Source of the DNA: Pseudomonadota bacterium
GTDB taxonomy: Bacteria > Pseudomonadota > Alphaproteobacteria > Paracaedibacterales > CAITNM01
Direction: 5' to 3'
NCBI GenBank assembly: GCA_026400695.1
Contig: JAPLON010000065.1
Location: 10,374-18,470, forward strand
Length of the DNA stretch: 8,097 nt
Positions 4,445 to 8,097 of the stretch are shown here, one piece after another. The notes under the pieces were generated by a model. It ran no database searches. It had not been told where the DNA came from and saw only the letters and a list, made by a program, of their open reading frames with translations. Position 1 is the stretch's first letter; every line of letters begins with the position of its first letter. Both the position numbers and the translations under genes were made by a program.

Positions 4445-7400
4445 ATGAAAATACACCGTCGTTTTACGGTCGCAGGACAGTCCCCATACGAAGGAATTGA
4501 TTTCCGCTTAACTACTAGCGAAATTAAAAATCCAGACGGTTCTGTTGTATTTCTTCAGGAAAACATTGAAGTGCCTGCACATTGGTCGCAAGTGGCAAGT
4601 GATGTCATTGCCCAAAAATATTTTCGTAAAGCTGGTATCCCGGATGATTTAGTAACCGTAAAGGAAGATGACGTTCCCGTTTGGCTTCAACGTAGAAAAG
4701 CAAAAGCAGGGAGCTCTGTTCGTAGCGAAAGATCTGCAAAAGAAGTTTTCAGTCGTTTGGCCGGAACTTGGACTTACTGGGGATGGAAAAATGGGTATTT
4801 TGACTTAGAAGAAGACGCACGTACATTTTATGATGAAATGCAGTACATGTTATGCATGCAGGTTGCAGCACCAAATTCACCGCAGTGGTTTAACACTGGT
4901 GTTTATTGGGCTTATGGTGTTGATGGCCCTGCTCAAGGACATTTCTTCGTTGATGAAAAAACAGGTCAGCTAAAGCAATCAACATCTGCATATGAACGTC
5001 CACAACCACATGCGTGTTTCATTCAATCGGTAAAAGATGATTTGGTTAACGACGGCGGCATTATGGACCTTTGGGTTCGCGAAGCACGTCTATTTAAATA
5101 CGGGTCTGGCACAGGGTCTAACTTTTCAAATTTACGTGGCTTTGGTGAAAAGCTATCTGGTGGTGGTTATTCTTCAGGTTTAATGAGTTTTTTACGTATT
5201 GGTGACCGTTCAGCTGGTGCTATTAAATCTGGTGGAACGACAAGACGCGCTGCAAAAATGGTGGTGCTTGATATTGATCACCCAGATGTTATTAATTTCA
5301 TTGATTGGAAAGTCATTGAAGAACAAAAAGTTGCTGCACTGGTTACTGGTTCAAAGTTAAACCAGCTTCATTTGAATGAAATTATTTCGGCTTGTATTAA
5401 TAATGATCTTAAAGAAACAGATCGTTTTGATCCAAAAACCAACCCTGCGTTGAAAACAACCATTCGCGCTGCACGCGCTGTATTGGTTCCTGAAAATTAC
5501 ATTAAGCGTGCTATTCACATGGCTCAGCTAGGGTACACTAGCTTCCCATTCCCATCTTATAATACTGATTGGGATAGTGAAGCTTATGGAACAGTTTCAG
5601 GTCAAAATTCAAATAACACAGTCCGCGTTACTAATGCCTTTTTAGAAAGTGTTTTAGAAAATAAAGAATGGAGCTTAACTTCACGTACAAATGGTGAAGC
5701 AGTTAAAACGCTACCAGCAAAAGAATTATGGGATAAAGTTGGTTTTGCTGCTTGGGCATGTGCAGATCCAGGTATTCAATTTGATACAACCATAAACGAA
5801 TGGCACACTTGCCCAAATAGTGGACGAATTAATGCATCAAATCCATGTTCTGAATATATGTTTATTGATGATACCGCATGTAACCTTGCTTCAATCAACC
5901 TTGTTACATTGTACAAAGATGGCCAGTTTGATATAGCAGCATTTGAACATGCTATTACCCTTTGGACAGTTGTTCTTGAAATTTCTGTGCTTATGGCGCA
6001 ATTCCCATCTAGGGCTATTGCTCAGCTATCTTATGATTTCCGTACGCTTGGTTTAGGATACGGTAACCTAGGTGGTCTATTAATGGCTATGGGTATTGCT
6101 TACGATAGCCCAGAAGGCCGTTGTATTGCTGGAGCACTAGCTGCAATTCTAACCGGTGTAAGCTACAGGACTTCTGCACTTATGGCAAAAGAACTTGGGG
6201 CATTCCCAGGCTACGCAAAAAATAAAGATGCGATGATCCGGGTTATGCGTAACCACCGTCGTGCTGCATATGGCGAAACTAAAAATTATGAAGATCTATC
6301 AATTCTACCTGTTCCGCTTCGTGCAAGTGATTGTGCTATTCCAGGATTAATTGAAGCGGCTTGCCAAGCTTGGGATGAAGCTGTTTCATATGGTGAACAG
6401 TTTGGTTACCGTAACGCTCAAACCACGTGTATTGCCCCAACTGGGACTATTGGATTGGTGATGGATTGTGACACAACAGGTGTTGAGCCAGATTTTGCTT
6501 TGGTTAAATTCAAAAAACTTGCTGGTGGTGGGTACTTTAAAATTATTAACCAAATGGTTCCTTCAGCATTGAAAGTTTTGGGTTACACTCCAGAGCAAAT
6601 GCTGGAAATTTCTAATTATGCCGTGGGCTACGCATCACTTGAAAATGCGCCTGCAATTAATCACACATCTTTAAAAGCAAAGGGATTTAATAATAAAGAG
6701 CTAACAGCAATTTCCGCTGTGTTGAAATCAGCCTTTGATATCAAGTTTGTTTTTAATAAATACACTCTGGGTGAAGATTTTTGCAAAGGAACATTAAAGC
6801 TAACTGATGATCAATTATGTGATCCATCTTTTGATATGCTGACCCATCTTGGGTTTAGTAAACAAGACATTGAAGATGCTAACACATACTGCTGTGGTAC
6901 AATGACTCTAGAAGGGGCGCCTCACTTAAAAATAGAACATCTTCCAGTTTTTGATTGTGCAAACCCATGTGGACGTATTGGTAAGCGTTTCTTGTCTTTC
7001 GATAGCCATATTGAAATGATGGCAGCGGTTCAGCCATTCATAAGTGGTGCTATTTCTAAAACTGTGAATATGCCGGCTCAAGCAACTGTTGAAGATTGCC
7101 AATCAGCTTATATGAAATCATGGCGTCTTTGCCTAAAGGCAAATGCTTTGTATCGTGATGGTTCAAAGCTTTCTCAACCTTTAAGCAGCATAAGCTTTGA
7201 TGAAGACGAAGCTGAAGAAATTGCACAAATGCCACAAACGCAAAAAGCTCAAGTGGTTGCTGAAAAAATTGTTGAACGTATTATTGAACGTGTTGTTTAC
7301 GAATCAAAACGTCAAAAATTGCCAAACCGTCGTGGTGGTTATACTCAAAAAGCGGTTGTAGGTGGGCACAAAATTTATATTCGCACTGGTGAATATATTG

Positions 7401-8023
7401 ATGGAAAATTAGGCGAAATTTTCATTGATATGCACAAAGAAGGGGCCTCGTTCCGTTCTCTAATGCATAACTTTGCTATGGCCATTTCTATTGGTTTGCA
7501 ATATGGCGTTCCACTAGAAGAATATGTAGAAGCCTTTACATTCACTCGTTTTGAACCATCAGGAATGGTTGAAGGAAACGATTGGGTTAAAATTGCAACG
7601 TCAATTCTAGACTACATTTTCCGTGATTTGGCTATTAACTACTTAAGTCGTCATGATCTTGCGCATGTGCAACCAAGTGACTTAACGCCAGACACAATTG
7701 GTGACAGAAGTGACTACATGGTTAATCGTCAGAATGAAAATGAAGAACCATTATTAGTAGAAACAACGGTGAGTATTTCTGATGAGATCACTTCAATGGA
7801 TGGATATACAGAGAGCGTTGAAGTTAAAGCCACTGGCACTTATGGTGCTTCAAATGTTGTATCTTATGCATCTTCATCAAAGCGAAAAGCAGAGAAATCT
7901 ACTCAAGCAAAGCTGCAAGGCTACGAAGGTGATTCATGTGGTGAATGTGGCAACTTCACTATGGTGCGTAATGGTACGTGTTTAAAATGCGTAACATGTG
8001 GTTCTACTAGTGGTTGTTCTTAA
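4445..8023 (+). CDS. nrdJ: Adenosylcobalamin-dependent (class II) ribonucleoside-diphosphate reductase
   Basis: A complete 1192-residue class II ribonucleotide reductase. It reduces ribonucleotides to deoxyribonucleotides using a thiyl radical generated from adenosylcobalamin, and needs neither oxygen nor a radical subunit. Active-site residues align with Thermotoga NrdJ: the NPCSE motif supplies N466, radical C468 and E470, and the reducing pair is C191 (in PHACF) and C479, eleven residues after the radical cysteine as in Thermotoga. PTGTIG (665-670) is the conserved substrate-phosphate loop. A TSCPD-type domain covers about 955-1060. The tail, after a polar linker (about 1095-1160), carries C1165, C1168, C1179, C1182, C1185 and C1191, the cysteine-rich end that re-reduces the active site. 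There is no N-terminal ATP cone. Length fits the long alphaproteobacterial form. No B12 riboswitch is visible upstream. Confidence 0.97.
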   Translation: MKIHRRFTVAGQSPYEGIDFRLTTSEIKNPDGSVVFLQENIEVPAHWSQVASDVIAQKYFRKAGIPDDLVTVKEDDVPVWLQRRKAKAGSSVRSERSAKEVFSRLAGTWTYWGWKNGYFDLEEDARTFYDEMQYMLCMQVAAPNSPQWFNTGVYWAYGVDGPAQGHFFVDEKTGQLKQSTSAYERPQPHACFIQSVKDDLVNDGGIMDLWVREARLFKYGSGTGSNFSNLRGFGEKLSGGGYSSGLMSFLRIGDRSAGAIKSGGTTRRAAKMVVLDIDHPDVINFIDWKVIEEQKVAALVTGSKLNQLHLNEIISACINNDLKETDRFDPKTNPALKTTIRAARAVLVPENYIKRAIHMAQLGYTSFPFPSYNTDWDSEAYGTVSGQNSNNTVRVTNAFLESVLENKEWSLTSRTNGEAVKTLPAKELWDKVGFAAWACADPGIQFDTTINEWHTCPNSGRINASNPCSEYMFIDDTACNLASINLVTLYKDGQFDIAAFEHAITLWTVVLEISVLMAQFPSRAIAQLSYDFRTLGLGYGNLGGLLMAMGIAYDSPEGRCIAGALAAILTGVSYRTSALMAKELGAFPGYAKNKDAMIRVMRNHRRAAYGETKNYEDLSILPVPLRASDCAIPGLIEAACQAWDEAVSYGEQFGYRNAQTTCIAPTGTIGLVMDCDTTGVEPDFALVKFKKLAGGGYFKIINQMVPSALKVLGYTPEQMLEISNYAVGYASLENAPAINHTSLKAKGFNNKELTAISAVLKSAFDIKFVFNKYTLGEDFCKGTLKLTDDQLCDPSFDMLTHLGFSKQDIEDANTYCCGTMTLEGAPHLKIEHLPVFDCANPCGRIGKRFLSFDSHIEMMAAVQPFISGAISKTVNMPAQATVEDCQSAYMKSWRLCLKANALYRDGSKLSQPLSSISFDEDEAEEIAQMPQTQKAQVVAEKIVERIIERVVYESKRQKLPNRRGGYTQKAVVGGHKIYIRTGEYIDGKLGEIFIDMHKEGASFRSLMHNFAMAISIGLQYGVPLEEYVEAFTFTRFEPSGMVEGNDWVKIATSILDYIFRDLAINYLSRHDLAHVQPSDLTPDTIGDRSDYMVNRQNENEEPLLVETTVSISDEITSMDGYTESVEVKATGTYGASNVVSYASSSKRKAEKSTQAKLQGYEGDSCGECGNFTMVRNGTCLKCVTCGSTSGCS

Positions 8024-8034
8024 AATACTTGGGA

Positions 8035-8063
8035 TCTGTCCTGCTATTTACTAGCGGGACAGA
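8035..8063. terminator. 12-bp hairpin after nrdJ, no T-tract
   Basis: The arms TCTGTCCTGCTA (8035-8046) and TAGCGGGACAGA (8052-8063) pair over 12 positions, with one G-U pair, around the loop TTTAC. It begins 12 bases after the nrdJ stop. No T-run follows, so it is not a standard intrinsic terminator. It could protect the nrdJ transcript's 3' end, act with Rho, or be a REP-like repeat. Confidence 0.55.
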
Positions 8064-8097
8064 CGCAACGAAACTAATTAATTCGCGAGATTTACGC

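Noticed and set aside
8064..8097. Further gene or RNA after the nrdJ hairpin
   Set aside because: Only 34 bases remain, with no start codon plus ribosome binding site and no RNA signature.

Overview
This 8.1 kb AT-rich window looks like chromosomal DNA of an alphaproteobacterium. The main evidence is a 1192-residue B12-dependent ribonucleotide reductase (NrdJ) of the long alphaproteobacterial type and a DksA-family protein with the alphaproteobacterial style of N-terminus. Low GC and gene decay at the left end would suit a host-associated lineage such as Holosporales or Rickettsiales, but that is inference.

Left part (1-1921), accessory and partly decayed. A streptomycin/hydroxyurea-type phosphotransferase enters from the left edge and is broken by a frameshift near 130. 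A MazG-like nucleotide pyrophosphohydrolase follows on the minus strand. Next comes a 350-base stretch with an unidentified coding remnant and a second, C-terminal-only copy of the phosphotransferase (87% identical by hand over the last 111 bases). A HAD-superfamily phosphatase gene starts 18 bases after that remnant. The simplest reading is two tandem phosphotransferase genes, one nearly erased.

Middle (2020-4211), stress-response and membrane genes. A DksA-family RNA polymerase modulator has lost two of the four zinc-finger cysteines. Its stop codon lies 3 bases from that of a full-length Ada protein (methyl-DNA repair protein and transcription activator) on the opposite strand. Upstream of ada, on the same strand, is an M50 site-2-protease-type membrane metalloprotease.

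Right part (4212-8097). A 233-base divergent regulatory region separates the M50 gene from nrdJ. It carries a TTGACA element overlapped by a Fur-box-like sequence, plus two perfect palindromes. nrdJ is intact, with all class II active-site residues and the C-terminal cysteine cluster. A 12-bp hairpin without a T-tract follows its stop codon.

The intact genes serve nucleotide-pool cleaning (MazG-like), dNTP synthesis (NrdJ), alkylation repair (Ada) and the stringent response (DksA-like). They do not form one operon. I see no mobile element, CRISPR array, tRNA or rRNA, and no clearly new multi-gene system. The best leads are the decayed phosphotransferase duplication, the C2-type DksA variant and the possible iron-linked control region at nrdJ.
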